The position numbers and the translations under genes are program-made. This document shows positions 47,301-55,946 of a stretch of DNA of 64,000 nt, in pieces (positions within the stretch are counted from its first letter, which is position 1; each line of letters begins with the position of its first letter). Below the pieces are notes generated by a model. The model saw nothing but the letters and a program-made list of their open reading frames with translations. It was not told where the DNA came from and did no database searches. This DNA is from Candidatus Poseidoniales archaeon (GTDB taxonomy: Archaea > Thermoplasmatota > Poseidoniia > Poseidoniales > Thalassarchaeaceae): NCBI GenBank assembly GCA_028283505.1, contig JAPOFX010000001.1, positions 201,127 through 265,126 on the forward strand, in the 5' to 3' direction.

Positions 47301-48445
47301 AACCCGCTCATCTGGGCTTTGCAAATAAAAGCAGATATGCAACCTGCGCTAAGATCAAGATTCGAGAAACCAAAGGCCCCCTGATCGCTGTCTATGGATA
47401 CGGCGAGGGTAAAATTGGCGAAAATATCGCTCATTGTAGTTCCTATGGGTGTTGAACCCGGAGGGGGATTTGATGCCAGATATTCAATTGCACTTCCTCC
47501 AGTATCTGTGTTTGCCACCAACGAAGAGATTGATGAAGCTCCTCCGAGCTTGTCTGATAAGTACATCATGAAGAGGAATCCGGCACCATAATCTGCAATC
47601 CTCTGGTTCCACCACCTCACGCTCATGTTCGAGTTCTGAGACCATGCATTGGCATGTCCAGTTAGGGTATTAGTAACCCCAAAACACAGGTATGACGCCA
47701 TGTCGGCCGCACCCTCATCAATCCAGATAAACTCAAATGGATCTCTGGCATTGTGCAAAAGATGTTGGAATTCATGAGCAATGATCGTGTTTCTCCAGCT
47801 CAGGTCATCAATATCGACGAACAGTGAATCAGTGGAAGAGGATAGGCCAGGAACGAAATATCCACCTATCCCCCCTGCCCCATCAATTGAAAAAATCACA
47901 ATCTCTACTTGACAGTTATTATCAACATCGGGAGTAGTTCCGAAATAACTGGTAACCGTTGGAAAAATCGTCGACTCCCAAGTCGAAGCGATATCATTTA
48001 GGGTCGTGGAAGGTATAACTTGGCCATCTTCAACAATTATTGCCGAATTACTGGAAATCTTTTGAACTGTAGCAGAAATGGTTCCTCCTGCAGTGGAGAT
48101 ATCTCCGGTATCTCCCACGCTCCAGGCATTATCACAATTTCTTGCCAAACCTCTGGAGTTGAGGTAAGATTGAGAAAAGGGAAGTACCAGGTCAGGATAC
48201 CCCTCAGACCTCCATTGCGACTTTAGGAATCCTGTTGCCGAATATATTGGGACCGGGGAGGTCGAGAACAAATACTGTTTGCCATCAGTCGCGGGATCGA
48301 AATCATCCAGATCTCCTACGATACGGTAATTTTGATCCTCCGCATCATCATCTGCAAAAGCCATCGGTGACAAACTTGTCAGTACGAGGAGGGCCACTAG
48401 AGTGATGGCACTATTGGAAGAATACCGACCCGATCGACCTAACAT
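44342..48445 (-). CDS. Large secreted metalloprotease-like protein with PKD repeats
   Basis: The product is about 1367 residues. After a signal peptide (ending near M-A-F-A) comes a zinc-protease-like region: A-H-E-F-Q-H-L-L-H near residue 226-234 and W-I-D-E-G-A-A-D-M-A near 244-253, the HExxH plus downstream Glu layout of hyicolysin-like (M30) peptidases. Then come about five PKD-type beta-sandwich repeats (motifs such as Y-x-W-D-x-G-D and H-x-Y-x-x-P-G-x-Y-x-V-x-L-x-V), two D-S-D-G-D-G-D Ca2+ loops, and a C-terminal membrane helix with a charged cytoplasmic tail. It presumably degrades proteins at the cell surface. ATG 48445 is preferred to GTG 48454. Confidence 0.87.
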   Translation of the reverse strand: MLGRSGRYSSNSAITLVALLVLTSLSPMAFADDDAEDQNYRIVGDLDDFDPATDGKQYLFSTSPVPIYSATGFLKSQWRSEGYPDLVLPFSQSYLNSRGLARNCDNAWSVGDTGDISTAGGTISATVQKISSNSAIIVEDGQVIPSTTLNDIASTWESTIFPTVTSYFGTTPDVDNNCQVEIVIFSIDGAGGIGGYFVPGLSSSTDSLFVDIDDLSWRNTIIAHEFQHLLHNARDPFEFIWIDEGAADMASYLCFGVTNTLTGHANAWSQNSNMSVRWWNQRIADYGAGFLFMMYLSDKLGGASSISSLVANTDTGGSAIEYLASNPPPGSTPIGTTMSDIFANFTLAVSIDSDQGAFGFSNLDLSAGCISAFICKAQMSGFNDQWVNPWTSPLQELEGWGMRAYKFNQGSGAPLNIMAQPSEFGFEGALLAKDSSTGSWSMSRMRVDQVTGSITGLIHGFGTDVDEVWMTTWYESTVDDCDYNYATCGITSGSYPTATVTVQAMLVTDPAEVSIDSIEGFDRDEDGLSDSVQIDLDIVSNSFFEILEVTVDAFSNNTLVDTKVFSVSAGNSIATEKSVWFTPPYSSEWTFGIDIRDVTSSLVDQAFSLPLQLANMEPVASISVSVNSTQTWLPVNMFGSGYDEWGFGMENGSFSNNETPIAYFWDLGDNVSSTLKNPVHQYLEPGTYPIVLTVMDQGGYYSEAQTWNVIVEDTSDPIPEISVEGVVVSEELILMTNQQVMFSALGTTDNLPLEELYFEWNWGDGEIESGIGLYESSHSWVDGSSDGIIYTLSLLVSDGIHDVEHTIFIRILNRVPQQIFDSQLQTYTLTPLELPVVFTDSDGMIVSYDWTFEEGVNLDGGGMTMTSDFSHFSSDLANPVVGWLTPGLKNIGLTVIDDDGNSTSATIQVNVINQRPVAVFSRPGDGTVDTTYTFTSYSFDPDGDSTQLSTIWSISDLPETIENTTSVSHTFMEPGLYTVSLIVIDVLGLSSAEKSFSLRIENPLPVPMIDFSCPNVNGSILKREPTDSEQVIWQVPQTESGDVFVSPMSFIKFDGSRSYDSDPAFVGKSSMDSEDVDWNGITRWIWDFGDASPQVEGGIAWHQYTIPGSYTVTLTVVDGFEGGETNSTSIDVVVSESPVILTDSPISSDYVNVGDSVYLNYSVYDQDLEDGLVAWIDSDTTIDSDGDGDFTNDMDDSLSDDLVVRWDLDASVDSDGDGDYKNDWDWNPETWSEEGEIKITMQVCDAVNVCAERDYVITVLSTEDEYVPKSLADLTWEDIVPNRESGGLLALVGLVLLLGWIIMRQKDEEELEAEDMMETYDVDEVESDGGLPGMDQHKPPPQPKYLSEEERRDADSGYVRPIRTRRR

Positions 48446-48454
48446 ACTCAACAC

Positions 48455-48472
48455 TCCGTGTAGTACACAGGA
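48455..48472. promoter_or_regulatory. Inverted repeat at predicted start of the metalloprotease-like gene
   Basis: Arms TCCGTGT and ACAC-A-GGA (one bulged A) flank AGT, 9 nt upstream of the ATG at 48445 and about 30 nt from the centre of the shared TATA-like box at 48491-48498. It matches the position of the dyads at gyrB and the subtilase. Confidence 0.4.
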
Positions 48473-48490
48473 CTAAACGATTCTAAGACG

Positions 48491-48498
48491 TATTTTAA
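48491..48498. promoter_or_regulatory. Shared TATA-like box of a divergent gene pair
   Basis: tattttaa lies 27 nt before the plus-strand ATG at 48522 and about 30 nt before the dyad in front of the minus-strand metalloprotease-like gene. It supports a leaderless start at 48522 and possible co-regulation of the two secreted proteins. Confidence 0.5.
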
Positions 48499-48521
48499 CA
48501 CCGATGGAGCATCGTTCATAC

Positions 48522-49553
48522 ATGAGTCGTACGGGGGGAGGCAGTTTAACAATGGCCACACTCTTATTTCTAAGCATACTTTTTCCTATTTTTAATGCTG
48601 AATCAGCCTCTAATTATGATACTCCAGTTGAATATGAAATCGTCTTACTAAGCGAACATTATCATGATAATGAGGCCTTTACACAGGGTCTTGAAATGCA
48701 CAATGGGAGTATCTACGAAAGTACGGGATTATATGGGAGCTCATCTCTTAGGGAAGTAGACCCATGGTCAGGACAAGTAATTAGATCGGTTTCCTTGAAT
48801 GAAACTATTTTTTCGGAGGGCATCACAGTGTACAATGATACCATAATCATGTTGACTTGGAAAAGTGAAGTAGCTTACGTTTTCGACATCAAAAACCTAA
48901 CAATAGTATCTTCATTTAGTTATCAAGGCGAGGGTTGGGGTATTTGCTATGATGGCAAATATCTGATTATGTCAAATGGCACATCCTCTATCTCAATCAG
49001 AGATCCAAACTCATTTAATGTCCTAAGAGTAGTTACCGTGACTGATGAGTTGGGGAACAGAATCAACAAAATAAATGAGCTGGAATGTGTAACCACCGCG
49101 GAGGGCCCTAGGGTTTTAGCCAATATTTGGCAGGATGACAGGATCATTTTATTCGACCCCTCCAATGGAAGTTTGCTGGGAGATTTTGATGCCTCATCAA
49201 TATCCGAAAAAAATAGTAATGGCATCAATAATGTTCTGAATGGAATAGCGCATCACAACTCCTCTGAATTTTGGATAACTGGGAAGAATTGGTCTTCAAT
49301 GTACCTCGTTTCCATGACCAATATCTCTGGGGTCGAGGAAGGGAATTGTTTCACTGGTTGTGGCCAGAAAAACAATCCAACATCGATAGCCATTATCCCG
49401 GTGCTCTTGATGACGATAACCTTCTCTCTCCCTTTCCTGTTCATGTACCGAAAGACTCGTGACGTGAAGAATCAGCAAATTGATGAAACTAATAATCGGC
49501 ATGATGAACTGCTTGACGCTGTGCCAGCGAGTCAGAGGAGAGGGGGTGATTAG
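48522..49553 (+). CDS. Glutaminyl-peptide cyclotransferase-like protein
   Basis: The 343-residue product is a five-bladed beta-propeller of the plant/bacterial glutamine cyclotransferase group, which forms N-terminal pyroglutamate. After a signal peptide, H-D-N-E-A-F-T-Q-G-L-E, E-S-T-G-L-Y-G-S-S-S-L-R, E-G-I-T-x-Y, G-E-G-W-G-I-C-Y-D-G and N-E-L-E-C-V are the family blocks. A C-terminal membrane helix (I-A-I-I-P-V-L-L-M-T-I-T-F) anchors it. The leaderless start at 48522 is supported by the TATA-like box 27 nt upstream; ATG 48504 is an in-frame alternative. It may modify proteins outside the membrane. Confidence 0.85.
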   Translation: MSRTGGGSLTMATLLFLSILFPIFNAESASNYDTPVEYEIVLLSEHYHDNEAFTQGLEMHNGSIYESTGLYGSSSLREVDPWSGQVIRSVSLNETIFSEGITVYNDTIIMLTWKSEVAYVFDIKNLTIVSSFSYQGEGWGICYDGKYLIMSNGTSSISIRDPNSFNVLRVVTVTDELGNRINKINELECVTTAEGPRVLANIWQDDRIILFDPSNGSLLGDFDASSISEKNSNGINNVLNGIAHHNSSEFWITGKNWSSMYLVSMTNISGVEEGNCFTGCGQKNNPTSIAIIPVLLMTITFSLPFLFMYRKTRDVKNQQIDETNNRHDELLDAVPASQRRGGD

Positions 49554-49554
49554 G

Positions 49555-50310
49555 GTGATTGACGATCAAGTAGAGGAATTTGACGAAATGTCAGGACTCG
49601 AACTTTGGCTCTCGGACCTTTCCACCGACTCAGCGACCAGAAATCTGGGGGCGTTTCTACTGGGAATTGGGGGGGCATTGGGAATCATAATTGGAATCAT
49701 GCTCATCTCCGGTAACGTAAGCGATATTCTGTCGGGTCAGATGGAAGAGTCAGGAGGTACCGCCGATATTAATGGAATAGTAATTTCCGAGCTGGTGGGT
49801 AACTCATCTGGAGGTAATGGAGTTGAGGGGGTTGAAGTTACATTGTTCGATGAAGAGGGATTGGTGGCAGGTAGCGATTCTACTGATTCAGGAGGAAGAT
49901 TCTCAATTAACGATGTCCCCAGAAGGGCAGTGGTACTGGAGATAGAACATCCCGGCAATATCACTGTTCAGGTTTCATTGGTCCCAGGGGACCATTCTCA
50001 GATTTCTGTAACACTGGTGGAGGGAGAAGGAATTAATGAAATCGACATGCTAGGAGAAAGCCATCTCGGGGAATCAGTCATTATTGCGACTATTTTTGCG
50101 GTCTTCGCGTTGTTGACTGGATTCGCAGGCATTGCAGGAGCTCTGGAAGCCAATAAGGGTACTAGCTATAGGAAAACTTGGTGGCTGGCATTCTTCAGCC
50201 TATGGAGCGGGGGGATGATCTTTGTTGGGCCCCTATTCACCCTATCAGGAATGGGTTTGGTAGGTCTTTCGAGAAATCAATTCTATGACGTTTACTCGAA
50301 GGAGGATTAG
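49555..50310 (+). CDS. Membrane protein with carboxypeptidase-regulatory-like domain
   Basis: The 251-residue product has a membrane segment near residue 30-55, an extracellular domain of about 100 residues (A-D-I-N-G-I-V-I... V-E-V-T-L-F-D-E-E-G... T-D-S-G-G-R-F-S-I-N-D-V-P) of the carboxypeptidase-regulatory/CNA-B beta-sandwich type, and two or three C-terminal membrane helices. Its role is unknown. GTG 49555 is chosen because gagggggtg lies 6 nt upstream; longer in-frame starts overlap the cyclotransferase gene. It is probably translated from the same transcript as its neighbours. Confidence 0.7.
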   Translation: MIDDQVEEFDEMSGLELWLSDLSTDSATRNLGAFLLGIGGALGIIIGIMLISGNVSDILSGQMEESGGTADINGIVISELVGNSSGGNGVEGVEVTLFDEEGLVAGSDSTDSGGRFSINDVPRRAVVLEIEHPGNITVQVSLVPGDHSQISVTLVEGEGINEIDMLGESHLGESVIIATIFAVFALLTGFAGIAGALEANKGTSYRKTWWLAFFSLWSGGMIFVGPLFTLSGMGLVGLSRNQFYDVYSKED

Positions 50311-50312
50311 TT

Positions 50313-51659
50313 GTGTATCTAATCACAATAGAGGGTGGAGATGGAAGTGGAAAGGGACTCGCCACCAAGGTAGTTTCTGAAGTAATGAGGAAAGAATTCC
50401 CTTTCGTTTCTGTTAGTGTTACTGGAGAGCCGAGGAGGGATCACCCACTTGGAAGGTTGGCTATTGACTCAGTCAGGAGAAAGACAACCACTCCCGAGAA
50501 TGAGGCAGGACTTTTCGCGGCTGATAGAGTCGATCACTCGCATGGTTGGATTCTGCCCAAGTTGGAGGCTGGGATAGGCGTGGTTAGTGAGAGGAATATT
50601 CACTCATCCCTAGTTTACCAGGGCATTGTTGGAGGACTTGGGATAAATAGAGTAGCACATATGAATTCTGCAGCTTTAGTTCCGGACCTATGTATTTGGG
50701 TTGATTGCGACCCTAAGGTAGCACTTAGTAGAATTAAGAGCGGAACTTTGAGAGCGCACTCGGACAAAGAGGAATACTTCGAGACCAGCGTACTCCAAGA
50801 GCAAATTCGAGAGGGCTACAAGAAATTACTATCGGGAGAAGTGGAGATGCCCACGCCATTCGACATGGGCGCCATTATCGGACCAGTATTGAATGAGGGT
50901 TCTGAGGAGGATTTCAGAATGAAGCTCAAGTCCCTAATTAGAAATTTTATGCATTCCAAGCCAGAACCGGTAAATGTCCGGTCTGAGGAAGTTGATAAGA
51001 ATCTAGTTAGATCACTGATTAAATCATCTAGGGGCCAATCCACATTGGAGGGACTTGGTGTGAAGCCTACCGTCAGGGAAGACGATTGGTTATGCGGGGA
51101 AGCCCCATGGAGGGTACTCAAGGATTTCCAAGCTAATCACTCACAAGTAATCGGTAACTCCCCGGACAGTGAAAGGATTGATGTCCCAAAACACGTATTG
51201 TCCCATTCAATATCTTCAATCTGTGGCACTCTCTCTCTGATGAGATCTGCTGATATCAGAGAACTTCGCAGATCATTGGGCCCAGTTAGATCTGTTTCAG
51301 AGAGGCATACTCAGACCATTGTAAGTTACCTTAATAGGAAATTAGGATGTATCCACCAGCACAAGTCACTAATTGGAAGGGAGGCCCCTCGTTCACAGAT
51401 GAAGGAAGAGTATCGCCCATTTGGAAGGCTGGCAATTTCGATATGGCCCTTGAAAGAGGCCTTGATAAAATGGCAAAAGAAAAATCCTCGTACGCATCTT
51501 AGATTCGCAATGGGGCAGATAGTCAAGTCAGGGAACTATGACTCAGCAATAAATTCCACGATCGAGAGAATCTCCATCTTGGGATCTGGTAGTTCTAAAT
51601 TTGAGGCACCCACTAACGAGCTAGAACTCATTTCATGGTGGTCTCACTCATCAGGGTAA
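50313..51659 (+). CDS. tmk: Thymidylate kinase fused to a C-terminal unknown domain
   Basis: Residues 1-215 match dTMP kinase: the P-loop E-G-G-D-G-S-G-K-G at 7-15, G-E-P-R-R-D-H-P near 38-45 and the lid region E-R-N-I-H-S-S-L-V-Y-Q near 92-102, followed by C-I-W-V-D-C-D-P. The P-loop ends G-K-G rather than G-K-S/T, as in adenylate kinases. Residues about 216-448 form a second domain with R-S-A-D-I-R-E-L-R-R-S-L-G-P-V-R-S and L-R-F-A-M-G-Q-I-V-K-S-G-N-Y that I do not recognise. Ordinary Tmk is ~210 residues, so the fusion doubles it. The start is GTG 50313 with ggagg 7 nt upstream. Confidence 0.85.
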   Translation: MYLITIEGGDGSGKGLATKVVSEVMRKEFPFVSVSVTGEPRRDHPLGRLAIDSVRRKTTTPENEAGLFAADRVDHSHGWILPKLEAGIGVVSERNIHSSLVYQGIVGGLGINRVAHMNSAALVPDLCIWVDCDPKVALSRIKSGTLRAHSDKEEYFETSVLQEQIREGYKKLLSGEVEMPTPFDMGAIIGPVLNEGSEEDFRMKLKSLIRNFMHSKPEPVNVRSEEVDKNLVRSLIKSSRGQSTLEGLGVKPTVREDDWLCGEAPWRVLKDFQANHSQVIGNSPDSERIDVPKHVLSHSISSICGTLSLMRSADIRELRRSLGPVRSVSERHTQTIVSYLNRKLGCIHQHKSLIGREAPRSQMKEEYRPFGRLAISIWPLKEALIKWQKKNPRTHLRFAMGQIVKSGNYDSAINSTIERISILGSGSSKFEAPTNELELISWWSHSSG

Positions 51660-52564
51660 TCCACGAGGGAGAGCCTGGAATTCGCGGGAAGTACGACAGA
51701 TGACGGCGACTCAAATAAATCCGGCTTGGACGACAACGCCGAGCAGACAAACCATCCAATAACAAACCCTGCCATAAATCCTGTAATCACTCTAACGCCA
51801 TTGGTAGACTCATAATCCGTCAGCAGTTGAGTAAAACCATCAATTGCCATGGGTACAATGCCCAAAAGAAGTAGAAGCATCATCAATCTCATTCGCCTGT
51901 CCGTAAGATAAACAGATTCTATGGAGTCATCGTCAAACACGGAAAGGAATGAATCCCTAACAGTCCATCTATTCAGCCCTCTTAACCTGAAAAATAGGCA
52001 TCCCATAAAAAATCCTGAGAATATCCCTATGTCTCTAGTGCATACAGGCATTTGATTATCATTCAAGGCCCATGAGCGATCGTGTTTCTGATGGCAATTA
52101 ATATCTCCAAATGCATATACAAACCCAAACACCGGGTTCAGTTCGGACCATGAAAAATATCCTCCATGTGCAGATTGATTATGCCCCAACCTTCCATCCT
52201 CTGGGTGTTCATCATTTCCCCAACTCCCCTCATTCATGTAATCAATTGTATTGGCCCTCCCGGATAACTCTGGAACAGTCCCTTCATGAAGCATCAAAGG
52301 AGAAACAAAGAACATCAAGAGTAGCAAGCCAGATACCCCGGCCAAGATAGAAGAAATCTTGATTTCCCTATCTCTGTCCAATCTTCCGTTTTTGAGAGCA
52401 TCAGGGATAAAACCACTACCAGAACCATCCTTTAGAGTATCTTTGACCACCGAACTTCCCTTCAGAGCACATACTGTAACAACCATCGATCCCGCAACTA
52501 GGACGATTGGCGAGTCCTCGACAAGTCCACCAATCAAACCCTCCTTCTGACAAACGATGCACAC
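51644..52564 (-). CDS. DUF2085 family membrane protein
   Basis: The 306-residue product has the DUF2085 signature: C-H-Q-K-H-D-R-S-W-A-L-N-D-N-Q-M-P-V-C-T-R-D-I-G-I-F-S-G near residue 160-187 and P-M-A-I-D-G-F-T-Q-L-L near 240-250, with about five membrane helices. The final Cys pair of the usual C-A-R-C is replaced by C-T-R-D. The N-terminus has C-x-x-C. Function of DUF2085 is not established. The start is GTG 52564 with no ATG in frame nearby. Its end overlaps the tmk fusion by 16 nt and its start abuts a divergent gene. Confidence 0.8.
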   Translation of the reverse strand: MCIVCQKEGLIGGLVEDSPIVLVAGSMVVTVCALKGSSVVKDTLKDGSGSGFIPDALKNGRLDRDREIKISSILAGVSGLLLLMFFVSPLMLHEGTVPELSGRANTIDYMNEGSWGNDEHPEDGRLGHNQSAHGGYFSWSELNPVFGFVYAFGDINCHQKHDRSWALNDNQMPVCTRDIGIFSGFFMGCLFFRLRGLNRWTVRDSFLSVFDDDSIESVYLTDRRMRLMMLLLLLGIVPMAIDGFTQLLTDYESTNGVRVITGFMAGFVIGWFVCSALSSKPDLFESPSSVVLPANSRLSLVDYPDE

Positions 52565-52592
52565 ATATCACCCAACAATTCTTGGCAAATCA

Positions 52593-53420
52593 ATGTATCC
52601 CAACCCTCTAACTCTTGAACGATTGCCACCTAGGAATGGTGTGACAGACATTTCGACCAAGGATGCCATCTCGATTTCTGTGGTAGCTGGTTTGATGTTC
52701 GGAACAATGGCAGTGTTCATCTCAATTTTTGCCACCGGAATCGAGGACCCAGATATTTTGTTCTCATTGAGAATCGGGTTAATAAGCGGCTCCACAGCAT
52801 TAATTCTGATACTCGCCTTCGCAATCTATAGAATCAATGAAATCTCCACCAAAGGCGACTCAAGGGAAGAAAAGAGAAAGGAGGAAACAGACTTCCTAAG
52901 AGTCGCTCTTTCGCCAATAGCAGAAAGAGTCAGCTCAGATGGGAATTCGTGGGATATTCATCAAAGGATAAGGAGGGAAAGAGGAGTCCTAGTAGTGGAT
53001 TTAATGGGTTTGGATCCTCCTAGTGCTGCGGCCATAGGGGAGCGTCTGATTGACTCAAGAGGACGGCTTAGAAGAGTAAAGATAAGGACTGGCATAATCG
53101 GAGAGGAACGCGATTCAAATTACCAACCAGGAGTTAGAAATGCTATCATGCAGAGGTTGAAAATAGATGCTGAGAGGGTAAACTGGCAGATCATCCAGAA
53201 GTCTTCTTCAATTACACTCAGGCCCATGGGAGAGTCTCCCAGCCTAAGATTATGGATCACTAGATTCGGGATCTTTTCTATCCCCGTCACGCTTGTGATG
53301 GCACTCGCATTCAGGGATCTGGCCGGTGAGGGCTTGGAGCATCAGGGAATATTATTCGGAGCGTCCTGTGGACTGGTGATCTCGGCTTTGGCCGCCACTT
53401 ACAGGGACCGCTCTTCTTAA
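52593..53420 (+). CDS. Membrane protein with an Smr-like domain
   Basis: The 275-residue product has two N-terminal helices (around residues 25-75), a soluble region and two C-terminal helices. In the soluble region L-V-V-D-L-M-G-L-D-P-P-S-A-A-A-I-G, then R-V-K-I-R-T-G-I-I-G and a closing V-N-W-Q-I-I-Q-K-S-S-S-I-T-L-R-P follow the strand and turn order of Smr domains (D-L-H-G-L...A...I-I-T-G-x-G). The usual histidine is a Met here. This is a tentative fold-level match. ATG 52593 is chosen because a TATA-like catatca lies 26 nt upstream; ATG 52557 would overlap the divergent gene. Confidence 0.55.
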   Translation: MYPNPLTLERLPPRNGVTDISTKDAISISVVAGLMFGTMAVFISIFATGIEDPDILFSLRIGLISGSTALILILAFAIYRINEISTKGDSREEKRKEETDFLRVALSPIAERVSSDGNSWDIHQRIRRERGVLVVDLMGLDPPSAAAIGERLIDSRGRLRRVKIRTGIIGEERDSNYQPGVRNAIMQRLKIDAERVNWQIIQKSSSITLRPMGESPSLRLWITRFGIFSIPVTLVMALAFRDLAGEGLEHQGILFGASCGLVISALAATYRDRSS

Positions 53421-54523
53421 TATCCAAGTTCGTTTAAGTCATCTTCCAACTCAGATACTAGCCACCCATGCATCAAGTCTCCACCCATTTCAGATAGAGT
53501 CGAGTTGAGAAATGCTGCTATTAGCGTGCTTCTTGATTCTCTTGGCGACATCCCTCTTGATTCCAAGTAAAACATTTGATTTTCATCAACCGGACCACTT
53601 GCCGTCCCATGTCCACAACCCACCACATCGTGCTCCGAGACCTCTAATTCAGGAATGGAGTCTGCTTGGGCGTCACCAGATAGGAGTAGATTACTGAAAA
53701 GTTGCGCAGCATCTGCTCCGGATGATCCTTTTGACACTCTTAGCATTCCAGTACCAATTGTCTTACTACTCCCCCCACAGGCAGAGTTCCAGTCCAGTCG
53801 ACTGAATGTTTCTGGAGAATCATGATAGATCTCAATATGATGGTCAAGACTCATTCTACCCGCTGAAAGTATGGATCCTAAAACATTCAGACTTGCCCCA
53901 GGCTCAAACATCCGAAATCTCAAATCAGCCTTTGTTAGTGTTGAGCCCGAAGATACAGTTCCAGATTTGAATTGGGAGTTCCTAGGGATCGAAATCGACT
54001 CGACTCTAAGTGTAACTCCCTTGGAAAGTTTGTTGACAAAAACATCATTGCAAACAGAGCCCTCACCAGTTGACCCCGTCCTCATCAATCCAAACCATTC
54101 ACATTCTCCTTTGATGATAGTCACTAGTTCAAACTCTGCTAACCTACCTATTTTCAGACAAAGATGGGCCGCACAATAATTCCCATTACTTTGTATATCG
54201 AGCACTATCGGTATGGCCGATTTGAATTTAGGATCGACCGATAAGGTAAACTTTGAGTCCTCGGTTACAGACTGCATGAAGCTCTTTGTGATAATTTCCT
54301 CGTTTGGCAGATCGTCAAATTCTGTTTGATCATGAACAAGAGAAATTCCTTCGGGGAGAGAACTTCCGTCGATCGTTTTCAAAACAATTTTTGGCGATGA
54401 AACAGTATCGGGTATCTCTCTTACATTGCCAGTAGGGTGAGCCTTCTTCCAGGACGTGTATTTCCACAGATGATCTGCCCTGTCCGGCATTTCAGAAGAC
54501 AAGTATACTGAATCGGGATCCAT
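53417..54523 (-). CDS. sufD: Fe-S cluster assembly protein SufD
   Basis: SufD pairs with SufB and SufC as the Fe-S scaffold complex. The 368-residue product has the beta-helix core and the family end E-V-S-E-H-D-V-V-G-C-G-H-G-T-A-S-G-P-V near residue 290-308, containing the conserved His, followed by Q-M-F-Y-L-E-S-R-G. Sequence identity to SufB outside this part is low, as is normal. It follows sufB by 10 nt on the minus strand. Its stop overlaps the convergent Smr-like gene by 4 nt. Confidence 0.9.
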   Translation of the reverse strand: MDPDSVYLSSEMPDRADHLWKYTSWKKAHPTGNVREIPDTVSSPKIVLKTIDGSSLPEGISLVHDQTEFDDLPNEEIITKSFMQSVTEDSKFTLSVDPKFKSAIPIVLDIQSNGNYCAAHLCLKIGRLAEFELVTIIKGECEWFGLMRTGSTGEGSVCNDVFVNKLSKGVTLRVESISIPRNSQFKSGTVSSGSTLTKADLRFRMFEPGASLNVLGSILSAGRMSLDHHIEIYHDSPETFSRLDWNSACGGSSKTIGTGMLRVSKGSSGADAAQLFSNLLLSGDAQADSIPELEVSEHDVVGCGHGTASGPVDENQMFYLESRGMSPRESRSTLIAAFLNSTLSEMGGDLMHGWLVSELEDDLNELGY

Positions 54524-54533
54524 CTATCCACAC

Positions 54534-55946
54534 TCAACCTATGCTTCCTTCCATTTCCAGTGACATGAGCTTGTTCAGCTCTACTGCATACTCCATTGGG
54601 AGCTCTCTAGTGAACGGCTCAAAGAAACCATTGACAATCATGCCGAGGGCTTCAGCTTCTGTGTGCCCTCTGCTCATTAGGTAGAACAACTGCTCGTCTC
54701 CAACCTTTGAGACACTAGCTTCGTGTTCGCAGTGTGCAGTGGAGTTCGCAATCTCCATTGTTGGATAGGTATCCGTTCTGCTCTCTTCATCGAGTATCAG
54801 GGCATCACAAACAATATTCATCCTGCAGTTTTCTGCTTTGGGCATCACTTTGGCCATGCCCCTGTAGGACCCTCTGCCTCCATCTTTGCTAATACTCTTG
54901 GAAAGAATATTGCTGGTTGTATTGGATGCCATGTGATGTACCTTGGCGCCAGCATCCTGGTGTTGCCCATTTCCTGCATAAGCTACTGAGATCACCTCTG
55001 CATGAGACCCCTCTCCCTTTAGAATAACAGCAGGATATTTCATGGTCAGCTTGCTTCCAATATTCCCGTCTACCCACTCAATTTTCGAATTCTCATGGGC
55101 GACACCCCTTTTCGTAACCAAATTGTAAACATTGTTGCTCCAATTCTGTACGGTGGTATATCTTATGTGGGCTCCGGGGAGGGCAAGCAACTCCACGACA
55201 GCAGAATGCAGGGAATCAGTTGAGTAGGTCGGAGCGGTGCATCCTTCGACATAATGGATACTACTTCCCTCGTCAGCAATAATCAGGGTCCTTTCAAATT
55301 GGCCCATGTTCTTGGCGTTTATTCTGAAATAGGCTTGGACAGGCATCTCGACATGAACGCCCTTGGGGACGTAAATGAAGGAGCCTCCAGACCAAACCGC
55401 TGTATTGAGTGCCGAGAACTTGTTGTCGCTGTATGGGATTACGCTTCCGAAGTACTTCTTCACAATGTCCTCATGTTCTCTTAATCCAGAATCCATATCC
55501 AAGAAAATCACACCTTGTTTCTCTAAGTCTTCGCGTATGCTATGGTAGACAGTCTCCGATTCGTATTGAGTAGTGACTCCGGAAAGCCACTTCTGTTCTG
55601 CCTCAGGAATCCCTAATCGATCGAACGTATTGCGAATGTCCTCAGGCACATCGTCCCATGAGCTACCTATCCCTTCGGAGGACTTTAGGAAATAGCAAAC
55701 TTTGTCGAAATCTATTTCCAAAAGCTCCTCGGTATTTCCCCATGTCGGCATCGGCCTATCGACGAAGTGTCTGTAAGCCTTCACCCTGATCTCAGTCATC
55801 CATTCGGGTTCATTCTTTATCTGGGAAATGTCCCTAACTACCTTCTCAGAGAGACCAAAATCAAATCTTATGGTTGAATTTTCCGGGTCGTGCCATCCTG
55901 CCTTGTAATCGCCTACTGCATCTCTAGCTTCACTACTTTCACTCAT
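54534..55946 (-). CDS. sufB: Fe-S cluster assembly protein SufB
   Basis: The 470-residue scaffold subunit has Y-V-E-G-C-T-A-P, the beta-helix strands, and the conserved late region [11 protein letters not shown], with [18 protein letters not shown] near residue 415. The order SufC, SufB, SufD and the 4-nt ATGA overlap with sufC make a single operon. It works in cytoplasmic Fe-S biogenesis. Confidence 0.95.
   Translation of the reverse strand: MSESSEARDAVGDYKAGWHDPENSTIRFDFGLSEKVVRDISQIKNEPEWMTEIRVKAYRHFVDRPMPTWGNTEELLEIDFDKVCYFLKSSEGIGSSWDDVPEDIRNTFDRLGIPEAEQKWLSGVTTQYESETVYHSIREDLEKQGVIFLDMDSGLREHEDIVKKYFGSVIPYSDNKFSALNTAVWSGGSFIYVPKGVHVEMPVQAYFRINAKNMGQFERTLIIADEGSSIHYVEGCTAPTYSTDSLHSAVVELLALPGAHIRYTTVQNWSNNVYNLVTKRGVAHENSKIEWVDGNIGSKLTMKYPAVILKGEGSHAEVISVAYAGNGQHQDAGAKVHHMASNTTSNILSKSISKDGGRGSYRGMAKVMPKAENCRMNIVCDALILDEESRTDTYPTMEIANSTAHCEHEASVSKVGDEQLFYLMSRGHTEAEALGMIVNGFFEPFTRELPMEYAVELNKLMSLEMEGSIG

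Noticed and set aside
52557-52564. Overlapping divergent start codons (ATG 52557 plus, GTG 52564 minus)
   Set aside because: Face-to-face starts sharing bases are implausible; ATG 52593 with a TATA-like box is a better plus-strand start.
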